NCBI GenBank assembly: GCA_023150215.1
Contig: JAKLLJ010000034.1
Location: forward strand, 1-16,186
Direction of reading: 5' to 3'
Length of the DNA stretch: 16,186 nt
DNA from: Thauera sp.
GTDB taxonomy: Bacteria > Pseudomonadota > Gammaproteobacteria > Burkholderiales > Rhodocyclaceae
Positions within the stretch are counted from its first letter, which is position 1. Each line of letters opens with the position of its first letter. Under the pieces are notes generated by a model, which made no database searches, was not told where the DNA came from, and worked only from the letters and a program-made list of their open reading frames with translations. Shown piece by piece: positions 1-6,975 of this stretch. A program made the position numbers and the translations under genes.

Positions 1-3000
1 CGGCGATCTGCGCGAGCGGCTCGGCGAGCTCTTCGCGCAGGATGGCGGGCGTGCCGGTGTGCGGCAGGCTGGCGATCGCGTCGCGGATCTGCTGCAGCTC
101 GCGCAGCGTCGTCTCGAGCCCCTGCTCCAGCGCGAGCTTGAGCTCGGCGGCCCACTTGAGGCTGTCGAACAGCGCCGACTCTTCCTTGCCCAGGCGCTGC
201 GGGGCGTCGGAGGCGTCGGTGAGCAGCAGGTCGGTGATGTCGCGCGACAGGGCGTCGAGGCGGTCCTCGCCGGGCAGGCCGAGGCCGCGCAGCTTCTCGG
301 CCAGTGGTGCGTAGCGCTGCTGCAGGTTGGGGAAGAGCTTGATGGTGGCCTTGCTGATGGCGTCTTCGAGCGGCACCACCATGTCGCCCGAGAGCTCGGT
401 GAGGCGCATCGAGGCGAGCGCCAGCATGGCCATGGAGGGCTTGTCGTCGCGCAGCGCGACGCCGACGTTCTTGAAGCTGTTGTTGGTCTTGAGGGCTTCG
501 ATGGCCTGCTGGCCGTTGACGCTGATCTCGTGCCCGCCGGCCTTGAGCTTGAGCTCGCCGGCGACCAGCATCGCGGCGACGAGGTAACGCAGGGTGTCGG
601 CCGACCAGCCGAAAGGGGCGTCGCCAAAGCGGTCGGCCAGGGCCTTGCCTTCGATCACGCCCACGCGGTCGATGGCGTCGCGGATGCTGACCAGCGCCTT
701 GTGGTCGACGCGGATGCTCGGCTTGCCGCCCTGGGTGTGGACGAGGCCGAGCGGGTCGATCTGCGAGGTGATGCCGGCGAGGTTGCCGGTGCGCAGGAAG
801 CGCTCGGCGAGGTCGGTGCCGACGCGCACCGGGGCTTCGCCGTAGCGGTCGAAGACCTGCTCGGCCACGGTGGCGAGGTGCTTGCGGGCGGCGTCGTGCA
901 GGTCGTTCGACAGCCCCTCGACCGCGCTGGCCTGGCCGCGGAACAGGAAGGAGCCCTGCAGCAGGCTGCGGCGGGTCAGGCGCTCGAGCTCGGCGGTGAG
1001 GCGGTTCGCGCGGTCGAGCTGGCCGTTGCAGTACTCCTTGACCTCCTGGTCGGGCTCGTTGCGGTACTTATTGGCGATCTCGCGGCAGCGGAAGATCTCG
1101 GCGGTGAGCTCGTCGATCTCGGGCGTGCTGCGACCGACCAGGAAGATCTGGTACTTGGCCGAGGGGTGGCGGGACTCGTCCAGCAGGCGGCTGCGGGCGG
1201 CGTCGTAGTCCTTGGGGTCGGTGAGTTCGACGATGGTCTGGATGGTGTTGCGGTCGCCGGCGAGCGCGGTGAGTAGGCCACCCGCAGCCTGCGCCTTGAG
1301 ACCGGTCTGCACCGCCAGCGAGTTGTGCAGTTGCGTGGTGGGCAGCGGCGAGAAGACCTCGGTGAGCGCGGTGTTGGCGATGCGCTTGAGCTCGACGCCG
1401 CGCAGGCCGATCTGGCTGCGCTCCTGTTCGATGTCGTTGAGCTTCTCGCTGAAGAAGCACAGCGCGCCGTCCTGCTCGCCGAAGGGCACGATCGGGTCGG
1501 TGATCAGTTGCTCGATGGCCTGGTCGATGGCGGCCGCCTGGCTCGCGCCGCTGACGCTGTCGTGCATCAGGCTGGCGACGTTCTGGCGGGTGAGCGGCAG
1601 GTTGTTGAGGATCTGCAGGATGGCGACCGTCCTGGCGATGTTCTGGTGCAGCGGCGAATCGGCAAAGCGGATGCGGCAGACGGTGTTCACCGCCTTGTGC
1701 AGGCTCGGTTCGGCGCGATGGATGTCCTTTTCCAGGGCGTCGTAGAGGGTGACGGTGGTGGCGAGCCAGCCGACCGGCTGGTTGGCGACCGGGGTGCGGC
1801 CGCTTTCGGCATCGATCAGGATGTCCTGGATGACCTTGATCGCCGAGCGCAGGCCGATGCCGCCGGTGGAGCGCGCCAGTGCGCCCAGCAGGTGCAGCAG
1901 GATGTCGAAGTGCGCGGGCAGGAAGGGGTAGAGATCGACGAAGGTCTTGCGGTCGAAGTCGGCCCCGAAGGCGCGGGCGTCCTCGAGCTTGGTGTGGTGG
2001 CGCAAGGCCTGGCCGTGCTGGTCGAAGAGCGCGCCGAGCGCAGCGGCGCCCTCTGCGGACTTGCCGAGCAGGCGGGTGAAGCAGATCTCCTTGATGTCGT
2101 TGGCTTCGAGGTCGATCTGGATCGGGAAGCGGTCCTTGAGCTTGAAGAGCTGCGGCGAGTTGAGCGAGGCGCGCGGGTCGTCCTCGGTGAGCGTCTGCTG
2201 CGCGGTGCCGATGATCCACACCTTGCCGTTGCCGAGCGCCTTGAGGTTCTTGGCGAGGCCGTCGAGGTTGAGGATGAGGTTGGGGCGCGAGCCGACGTAC
2301 TGGCCGACTTCGTCGATGATGAAGACGAGGTAGTCCTTGCCCGAGGCCTCGCGGGCGATGTCGAGCATCTCCTGGACGCGGTCGTTCTCGAAGCGGATGA
2401 CCTCGGTCGCCGTGGTGGAGAAGGCGGCGTCGGTCTTGAACAGGTTCGGGTAGAGCTGATGCGCAATGCCGGGGATGAGGCTGTCGACGACGAGCTCGTC
2501 GTTGCGGTAGCTCTGCCAGGGCTCGCCCCCGGTGGCCGCGGCGAACAGGTCGAGGAACTCCTGGTAGCGGCCTTCCTTCTTCAACCGACGTTCGAGCGCC
2601 GCCACCTTGAGGTTGCGCGAATAGCCCGCCCACTGCAGCACCTTGTAATAGAGGACGGTCGACACTTCCTCCATCGTCGCCCCTGCGAGCTGTTCGCTGG
2701 CCAGGTCGAGCAGCAGCACTGCCGCCGGGAAGCGCTTGGCGACCGTGCTCAGCAGTTGCCGGGTCTGTGTGCGCTTGAGACGGTCCTGCAGATGCTGGAT
2801 GAAGGGCACGCCGTCGATCTTGATGCGGTCGTCGAAGGCGAGGCCCAGGTACTTGGTGAACGAGCTCTTGCCCGAGCCGTAGAAGCCGGACACCCACACG
2901 CCGACCTCGTTCTCGCCGCCGGCGTCCATCGCCGCCTGCATCTTGAGCAGCAGTTTGTTGAACTGCTCGTCGATGCTGTCGGTGACGACGTACTCGGTGA

Positions 3001-3103
3001 TTTCCTTCTTGAGCCGCTCTTCCTGCGACACGCCGTAGGCGATCACCTTCTCGATGCTGCGGTAGATGTCCTTGCCGGGGTCGAAGAGTTGTCTGATTTC
3101 CAT
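1..3103 (-). CDS. brxC: BREX ATPase BrxC (partial, C-terminus outside window)
   Basis: Large P-loop ATPase of the BREX phage-defence system, needed with the methyltransferase PglX and the PglZ protein for host methylation and phage exclusion. The start is the ATG at 3103-3101 (MEIRQLFDPGKDIYRSIEKV), preceded by a GAGAGA ribosome-binding-like stretch. The frame is open to the left edge, giving 1034 visible residues, so roughly the last 150-200 of a usual 1200-residue BrxC are missing. Walker A is GFYGSGKS at residues 73-80. Walker B is YLVFIIDE ending near residue 265, followed by VGQYVG. Reading three separate stretches (N-terminus, around base 1500, and bases 1-61) gave coherent protein in one frame, so I see no frameshift. 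It lies 16 nt after brxB. The long antisense and out-of-frame readings here are shadows. Assignment to BrxC rather than the related PglY rests on the brxA-brxB context and the N-terminal sequence. Confidence 0.93.
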   Translation of the reverse strand, partial: MEIRQLFDPGKDIYRSIEKVIAYGVSQEERLKKEITEYVVTDSIDEQFNKLLLKMQAAMDAGGENEVGVWVSGFYGSGKSSFTKYLGLAFDDRIKIDGVPFIQHLQDRLKRTQTRQLLSTVAKRFPAAVLLLDLASEQLAGATMEEVSTVLYYKVLQWAGYSRNLKVAALERRLKKEGRYQEFLDLFAAATGGEPWQSYRNDELVVDSLIPGIAHQLYPNLFKTDAAFSTTATEVIRFENDRVQEMLDIAREASGKDYLVFIIDEVGQYVGSRPNLILNLDGLAKNLKALGNGKVWIIGTAQQTLTEDDPRASLNSPQLFKLKDRFPIQIDLEANDIKEICFTRLLGKSAEGAAALGALFDQHGQALRHHTKLEDARAFGADFDRKTFVDLYPFLPAHFDILLHLLGALARSTGGIGLRSAIKVIQDILIDAESGRTPVANQPVGWLATTVTLYDALEKDIHRAEPSLHKAVNTVCRIRFADSPLHQNIARTVAILQILNNLPLTRQNVASLMHDSVSGASQAAAIDQAIEQLITDPIVPFGEQDGALCFFSEKLNDIEQERSQIGLRGVELKRIANTALTEVFSPLPTTQLHNSLAVQTGLKAQAAGGLLTALAGDRNTIQTIVELTDPKDYDAARSRLLDESRHPSAKYQIFLVGRSTPEIDELTAEIFRCREIANKYRNEPDQEVKEYCNGQLDRANRLTAELERLTRRSLLQGSFLFRGQASAVEGLSNDLHDAARKHLATVAEQVFDRYGEAPVRVGTDLAERFLRTGNLAGITSQIDPLGLVHTQGGKPSIRVDHKALVSIRDAIDRVGVIEGKALADRFGDAPFGWSADTLRYLVAAMLVAGELKLKAGGHEISVNGQQAIEALKTNNSFKNVGVALRDDKPSMAMLALASMRLTELSGDMVVPLEDAISKATIKLFPNLQQRYAPLAEKLRGLGLPGEDRLDALSRDITDLLLTDASDAPQRLGKEESALFDSLKWAAELKLALEQGLETTLRELQQIRDAIASLPHTGTPAILREELAEPLAQIA

Positions 3104-3119
3104 GGGAGTCTCTCAAGCC

Positions 3120-3692
3120 TTAGCCACCGACGTGGACCGAGCGGTAGTTGCCGTCCTCGGGGTAGAAGCCGAGGAAGCGGAGGCGGGTCTTTCCGGTGCG
3201 GACGCCGGGATAGAGGAAAACGGTGGGCACGTGGAACTTGCCCTGGAGCTGGCCTTCGATGACGCCGATGCGCAGGTAGGGGTGGAGCGCTTCGAGATCG
3301 GTGACCAGCAGGATCGCCTTGGGCTTGCCTTCGAGGGTCTCCAGCTTGGCTTCCAGGCGTTTCTGCAGCGCACCACCAGCCACGGCATTGGCGAGCGAGC
3401 CGTTGGTCTTGTCCCAGGCGAGCGGCGCCTTCTGGTCGGCGACGAGCCAGATCTTGCGCATCGGGGCCTTGGCCAGGATGTCGGTGATCTCGTCGGCGAT
3501 CGAGAAGCGGTGGACGTCCCAGCCGTCGTTGGCGAGGCGCCTTTCCCAGGCAAACTGGCGGCGCTTCACGTCGAGGATCTGTTCCGGGTGGAAGACCAGG
3601 TAGAAGATCGGCTCGAAACTCGCATGGCCGAACTCGCGACCGTGGCGGATGCGTTCGATGAGCTCGTTGAAGTCGTTATCGAGTGATGACAT
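3120..3692 (-). CDS. brxB: BREX protein BrxB (DUF1788 family)
   Basis: 190-residue protein of the BrxB/DUF1788 family, a small conserved BREX component whose biochemical role is not settled. Family-like stretches are the N-terminal SLDNDFNELIERIRHGREFG, then PIFYLVFHPEQILDVKRR near residues 29-46. Further on are AILLVTDLEALHPYLRIG and the C-terminal VFLYPGVRTGKTRLRFLGFY. The length is typical of the family. The ATG at 3692-3690 lies inside the end of brxA, giving a 17-nt overlap, which implies translational coupling. The upstream GACGAG is a plausible ribosome-binding site. It is followed 16 nt later by brxC. No signal peptide or membrane segment is visible, so it should be cytoplasmic. The brxA-brxB-brxC order is shared by BREX types 1, 5 and 6, so this gene alone does not fix the subtype. 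Confidence 0.93.
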   Translation of the reverse strand: MSSLDNDFNELIERIRHGREFGHASFEPIFYLVFHPEQILDVKRRQFAWERRLANDGWDVHRFSIADEITDILAKAPMRKIWLVADQKAPLAWDKTNGSLANAVAGGALQKRLEAKLETLEGKPKAILLVTDLEALHPYLRIGVIEGQLQGKFHVPTVFLYPGVRTGKTRLRFLGFYPEDGNYRSVHVGG

Positions 3693-4458
3693 CGCTCAAC
3701 TCGTCCAGGGTTTTACAGGTCCAGCCGACGTGGACCACATCGCCCGCCGACTGCAGGATCAACAGGCCCTGCAGCGACAGGCGCTTGAGCAGATCGCGCA
3801 CATCGTCGGGGGTGAGGCCGAAGAGCTGCCAGTCCTCGTGGGTGAGGAGCTGGTTGTCGCCCAGGCCTTGAAAATGCAGGTCGTAGGCGAGGTAGGCCGC
3901 CACCTTGGTGTGCAGCCGCAGCGGCTGGATGGGGCGCGGGCCGCGGCCATTGCCGCCGAGCAAGTCGTAATCGGCGCAGCAACCAAGCAGGTAAGTGGCG
4001 ACACGGCGGATGGTGGTGTCCGACCACGGCTTTTGCGTGCGGCCGGCGCGCATGGCGGCGATGACGAATTCGCGCGCATCGTCGAGGGTGAGCGCGTCAC
4101 GGCCGGCAGCGTAGCGCGGCCAATAGACCGCGCGGATGAAGTCGGCGAGCACCAGGTTGGCGCGGGCGGTGTGGATGAGCAGGAGTTGATTGAATTCCGC
4201 GCGGGCGAGGTGAGGGGCCAGGCGCTTGAGCACGGCGGCGGTATTCGGGCTGCGCAGGTAGCGCGGTGCGAAGCACTCGGCGACGATGTTGCGCAGGCGC
4301 CGGGCGGTGACGAGGGGGAAGCGGCCGGAGTCGAGCGCACGCTCGGTCAGCGCCGCGACGCTCAGCCCGGGCTCGTGGAGTTCCAGCAATTGCCGAGTTT
4401 CGGTGATCAACCCCAGCCCGGCCTGGAGCTGGGTGGTGTAGAAGCGCCCTTCTGCCAT
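3676..4458 (-). CDS. brxA: BREX protein BrxA (DUF1819 family)
   Basis: 260-residue protein of the BrxA/DUF1819 family, described as a small, mostly helical, NusB-like BREX subunit able to bind DNA. Recognisable stretches are the N-terminal GRFYTTQLQAGLGLITETRQL, RNIVAECFAPRYLRS, and the central AEFNQLLLIHTARANLVLADFI. A C-terminal segment around residues 210-250 (DDVRDLLKRLSLQGLLILQSAGD...VHVGW) looks like a winged-helix strand-turn-strand. The start ATG at 4458-4456 shares its A with the TAA stop of brxE (TAATG), a classic coupling arrangement that strongly supports this start. The stop TAA at 3678-3676 falls inside brxB. The length is within the normal range of 200-260 residues. The family call is confident; the DNA-binding role is taken from studied relatives. 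Confidence 0.92.
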   Translation of the reverse strand: MAEGRFYTTQLQAGLGLITETRQLLELHEPGLSVAALTERALDSGRFPLVTARRLRNIVAECFAPRYLRSPNTAAVLKRLAPHLARAEFNQLLLIHTARANLVLADFIRAVYWPRYAAGRDALTLDDAREFVIAAMRAGRTQKPWSDTTIRRVATYLLGCCADYDLLGGNGRGPRPIQPLRLHTKVAAYLAYDLHFQGLGDNQLLTHEDWQLFGLTPDDVRDLLKRLSLQGLLILQSAGDVVHVGWTCKTLDELSDVITR

Positions 4459-4952
4459 TACGCCTCTCGCAGATAGGGATAGGTCTTGATCCCCTTGCTG
4501 AAGGCGTCGTGGTACAGGCCGGCGATGGCCTTCAAGGCCTCGTCGAGCGCGTCGTTCCAGTCGCCGACGACGATCGGGCCTGCATCGGCTCGCGCCGCCG
4601 GACCGATCGCAGCCAGCCGCGCCAGCGCCTGCTCGCGACTCGCGATGTGCCCACCGATCTGCGCCTCGAACTGCGGATCCATCAGCACGCTCGCCACCGC
4701 CTGCTCGAACACTTCGGGCAGGCGGAACAGGTGGAAGGCACGCCCCACACCAATGAATTCGTCATGGAGGCGCGCAGCGGCGGCGCAAACCCCCTGGCAC
4801 TGGGCAAGAAAGCGCGAGCGGGCGAACACGGGAGCGAGAAAGGCTGCGGCCTGCGGGCCGAAGAAGCTGCTCGACCACCAGGCGGGCGCCTGCTCGCCCA
4901 GGTACCCGACCAGCACGCGCAGTTCTGCTACCGAGTGGGCGTCGTTATTCAT
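4458..4952 (-). CDS. brxE: BrxE-family protein, first gene of a type 6 BREX operon
   Basis: 164-residue protein that I recognise as BrxE, the small protein that opens type 6 BREX operons. The motifs are LRVLVGYLGEQAPAWWSSSFF at residues 11-31, PVFARSRFLAQ at 41-51, and RLHDEFIGVGRAFHLFRLPE at 61-80. The C-terminus ends KTYPYLREA. No enzymatic motif, membrane span or signal peptide can be seen, and no function is known to me for the family. The start is ATG 4952-4950, with GAAAGAA as a weak ribosome-binding site about 7-9 nt upstream. The stop overlaps the brxA start by one base. As the first gene after a 176-bp spacer it is the likely promoter-proximal gene of the operon. Subtype assignment depends on it, because brxE is the marker that separates type 6 from the other brxA-brxB-brxC systems. 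Confidence 0.82.
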   Translation of the reverse strand: MNNDAHSVAELRVLVGYLGEQAPAWWSSSFFGPQAAAFLAPVFARSRFLAQCQGVCAAAARLHDEFIGVGRAFHLFRLPEVFEQAVASVLMDPQFEAQIGGHIASREQALARLAAIGPAARADAGPIVVGDWNDALDEALKAIAGLYHDAFSKGIKTYPYLREA

Positions 4953-5018
4953 TTTGTGTTCTTTCGGGCAAATCTGGTTATCCGCAAGCTTGTATCACAA
5001 ATGCACACGGCAGCTCAT

Positions 5019-5034
5019 GACCGATGTCGCGGTC
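5019..5034. promoter_or_regulatory. Inverted repeat GACCG-N6-CGGTC, candidate operator 1 upstream of brxE
   Basis: Perfect dyad with 5-bp arms and a 6-nt centre. It extends to 6-bp arms (TGACCG/CGGTCA) at 5018-5035. It lies 66 nt upstream of the brxE start codon, a suitable position for a repressor or activator of the BREX operon. It has no T-run and is too small for a terminator. The regulator is unknown, and no candidate is encoded next to it. Confidence 0.35.
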
Positions 5035-5112
5035 AGCCGCTTTCCATTCTCTGGTGCGCAAACCTTCAGTACCGCATTTTTTCAGGATCACTATCCACTA
5101 CGAGCAAAGGCT

Positions 5113-5128
5113 GATCGCTGAATCGATC
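5113..5128. promoter_or_regulatory. Inverted repeat GATCG-N6-CGATC, candidate operator 2 upstream of brxE
   Basis: Perfect dyad with 5-bp arms and a 6-nt centre, differing from candidate operator 1 by one base in each half-site. It abuts the modC stop codon. The two dyad centres are 94 bp apart, close to nine helical turns, so proteins bound at both would face the same side of the DNA. This is sequence pattern only; chance is not excluded. Confidence 0.3.
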
Positions 5129-6286
5129 TCACCCCAGCAGCGCCACCGACTTGATCTGCGCCCACATCCTGCGCCCCGGGCGCAGCGCGAGCTGCGCGCT
5201 CGAGCGCCGGGTGATGCGGGCGATCAGCGCGGTGCCGCCGGCGTCGAGGCCGACCAGGACGTGGGCGGGGGAATCGGCGCCGACCACCTCCGTCACCGTG
5301 ACCTCGATCAGGTTGAGGATGCTGGTGCCCTCGACGCGGTGGTCGGCGAGGCTGACGTCGCGGGCGTGGATGCGGAAGCGCAGGCGGCGGCCGAGCGCCA
5401 CCGGCTGGCGCTGCACCCACACCGCGCCGCCCGCAAAGTCGAGCCGGGTGAGGTGATCGTGGTCGTCGTGCGCGGCCACCGTGCCGTCGACCACCACGCC
5501 GGCATCCTCGGTGAAGGCGGTGGGCAGGTCGAGCCGCGCCATGGTGGCGTGCAGCTCGCCCGCAGCCATCACCTTGCCGCCGCCGAGCATGACCACGTGG
5601 TCGGCCAGGCGTACGACCTCGTCGGGCGAGTGGCTGACGTAGAGCACCGGGATGTCGAGCTCGTCGTGCAGGCGCTCGAGGTAGGGCAGGATCTCCTGCT
5701 TGCGCTTGTGGTCGAGTGCGGCGAGCGGTTCGTCCATGAGCAGGATGCGCGGGCTGGTGAGCAACGCGCGCGCCATGCCGACGCGCTGGCGCTCGCCGCC
5801 GGAGAGGCGCTCGGGCATGCGTTCGAGCAGGGCCTCGATGCCGAGCAGGGCCACCGCCTGCTCGAGCTGCACCCGGCGCGCGGCGGCCGCGATGCGGCGC
5901 AGGCCGAACTCCAGGTTGCGCCGTACCGACAGGTGCGGGAACAGGCTGGCCTCCTGAAACACGTAGCCAAGCGCGCGGCGGTGGGTCGGCACCAGGATGC
6001 CGCGCGCGTCGTCCTGCCAGCATTCGCCATTGACCACCAGCCGCCCGCGCGCCGCCGACTCCAGCCCGGCGACGCAGCGCAGCAGCGTGGTCTTGCCCGA
6101 GCCGGAATGCCCGAACAATGCCGTGACACCGCGGCCGGGCAGGCGCAGGTCGACGTCGAGGCGAAAGCCGGCGTAGTCGACCGCGAAGCGCGCCTCGATG
6201 CTCGCGGCCGGAGGGGGGGAGCCTTGGGCGGCGCCGGTCGCCGCCGTTGCCGCGGTCGAGGCGCCTGCCAGCGGATCATCGGTCAT
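5129..6286 (-). CDS. modC: Molybdate ABC transporter ATP-binding protein ModC
   Basis: 385-residue ATPase that powers molybdate import through ModB. Walker A is GHSGSGKTT at residues 59-67. The Q-loop Gln is 111 (YVFQE), the signature LSGGERQR is at 161-168, Walker B ILLMDEP is at 181-187, and the H-loop His is 219 (VSHS). The C-terminal part, about 315-385, reads as a TOBE/MOP molybdate-binding domain (TSILNLIEVTVTEVVGADS... and ALRPGRRMWAQIKSVALLG). This domain separates ModC from other ABC ATPases. The ATG at 6286-6284 shares a base with the modB TGA stop (TGATG), supporting this start and coupling. An Ala/Thr-rich stretch of about 28 residues precedes the ABC domain and is longer than usual. 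It is the last mod gene and is followed by the BREX spacer on the same strand. Confidence 0.95.
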   Translation of the reverse strand: MTDDPLAGASTAATAATGAAQGSPPPAASIEARFAVDYAGFRLDVDLRLPGRGVTALFGHSGSGKTTLLRCVAGLESAARGRLVVNGECWQDDARGILVPTHRRALGYVFQEASLFPHLSVRRNLEFGLRRIAAAARRVQLEQAVALLGIEALLERMPERLSGGERQRVGMARALLTSPRILLMDEPLAALDHKRKQEILPYLERLHDELDIPVLYVSHSPDEVVRLADHVVMLGGGKVMAAGELHATMARLDLPTAFTEDAGVVVDGTVAAHDDHDHLTRLDFAGGAVWVQRQPVALGRRLRFRIHARDVSLADHRVEGTSILNLIEVTVTEVVGADSPAHVLVGLDAGGTALIARITRRSSAQLALRPGRRMWAQIKSVALLG

Positions 6287-6975
6287 CAGCCCACCCCTGC
6301 GCCGGCGTTGCCGCGCCGCCGGCCATACAGCACCAGCAGCACCACGAAGCTGAACGCCAGCATGCCGCCGGCGAGCCAGTGCGCCTGCGCATATTCCAGC
6401 GCCTCGACGTGGTCGTAGATCGCCACCGAGACCACGCGCGTCTTGTCCGGGATGTTGCCGCCGATCATCAGCACCACGCCGAACTCACCCACCGTGTGCG
6501 CGAAGCCGAGGATGGTGGCGGTGACAAAGCCGGGGCGCGCGAGCGGCAGCACGACGGTGAAGAAAGTGTCGACCGGCCCGGCGCGCAGCGTGGCGGCGAC
6601 CTCGAGCGGGCGCCGGCCGATGGCCTCGAAGGCGTTGGCGAGCGGCTGCACGACGAAGGGCAGCGAGTAGATCACCGAGCCGACCACCAGGCCGGCGAAG
6701 GAAAACGGCAGCAGGCCGAGCCCGAGCGCCGCGGTGAGACGGCCCAGCAGTCCGTCCGGCCCCATCGCCACCAGCAGATAGAAGCCGATCACGGTCGGCG
6801 GCAACACCAGCGGCAGCGCCACCACCGCGCCGACCACGCCCTTCCAGCGCGAGCCGGTGCGCGCCAGCCACCAGGCGATCGGCGTGCCGACGAGGAGCAG
6901 GATCGCGGTGCTGACCGCGGCGAGCTCGAGGGTGAGGCGGACGGCGGACCAGTCGGCGCTAGTCAGGGAGGGCAT
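6286..6975 (-). CDS. modB: Molybdate ABC transporter permease ModB
   Basis: Inner-membrane channel subunit of the molybdate importer, 229 residues from the ATG at 6975-6973 (MPSLTSADWSAVRLTLELAA). A TTG nine bases earlier (6984) would add three residues; neither has a clear ribosome-binding site. About five hydrophobic helices are visible: roughly 14-37, 47-70, 92-112, 150-172 and 200-217. The cytoplasmic EAA loop that docks on ModC is at about 116-149 (FEAIGRRPLEVAATLRAG... then LARPG). The segment GEFGVVLMIGGNIPDKT is typical of ModB. The length matches the family (about 225-235). The stop overlaps the modC start. The 311-bp distance to modA is unusual for a mod operon and is filled with REP palindromes. 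Confidence 0.95.
   Translation of the reverse strand: MPSLTSADWSAVRLTLELAAVSTAILLLVGTPIAWWLARTGSRWKGVVGAVVALPLVLPPTVIGFYLLVAMGPDGLLGRLTAALGLGLLPFSFAGLVVGSVIYSLPFVVQPLANAFEAIGRRPLEVAATLRAGPVDTFFTVVLPLARPGFVTATILGFAHTVGEFGVVLMIGGNIPDKTRVVSVAIYDHVEALEYAQAHWLAGGMLAFSFVVLLVLYGRRRGNAGAGVG

Larger units (their letters stand above)
4953..5128 (-). promoter_or_regulatory. Probable BREX promoter region with dyad repeats
   Basis: This 176-bp spacer between modC and brxE is 49% GC by hand count, clearly lower than the GC-rich surroundings, as expected of a promoter region. I could not fix a convincing -35/-10 pair. It contains two inverted repeats of identical layout, listed separately, and a short TTGTATCACAA dyad. 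I see no G+C hairpin followed by a T-run that would end the mod operon, so read-through from modC into brxE cannot be excluded. No regulator gene such as brxR lies beside brxE in this window. Confidence 0.5.

Noticed and set aside
1068..3116. 682-residue minus-strand open frame overlapping brxC
   Set aside because: It is out of frame with the BrxC reading. Its translation is rich in Arg, Pro and Gly with no family-like motif; it is a high-GC shadow.
59..3262. Long plus-strand open frames (405 and 645 residues) antisense to brxC
   Set aside because: Composition is biased to Ala, Val, Glu, Asp and Leu without motifs, as expected from the opposite strand of a GC-rich gene. The minus strand encodes clear BrxC.
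4953..5128. Attachment site, tRNA fragment or integrase scar at the BREX boundary
   Set aside because: I found no tRNA-like sequence, direct repeat pair or recombinase gene here; lower GC alone is not sufficient evidence.
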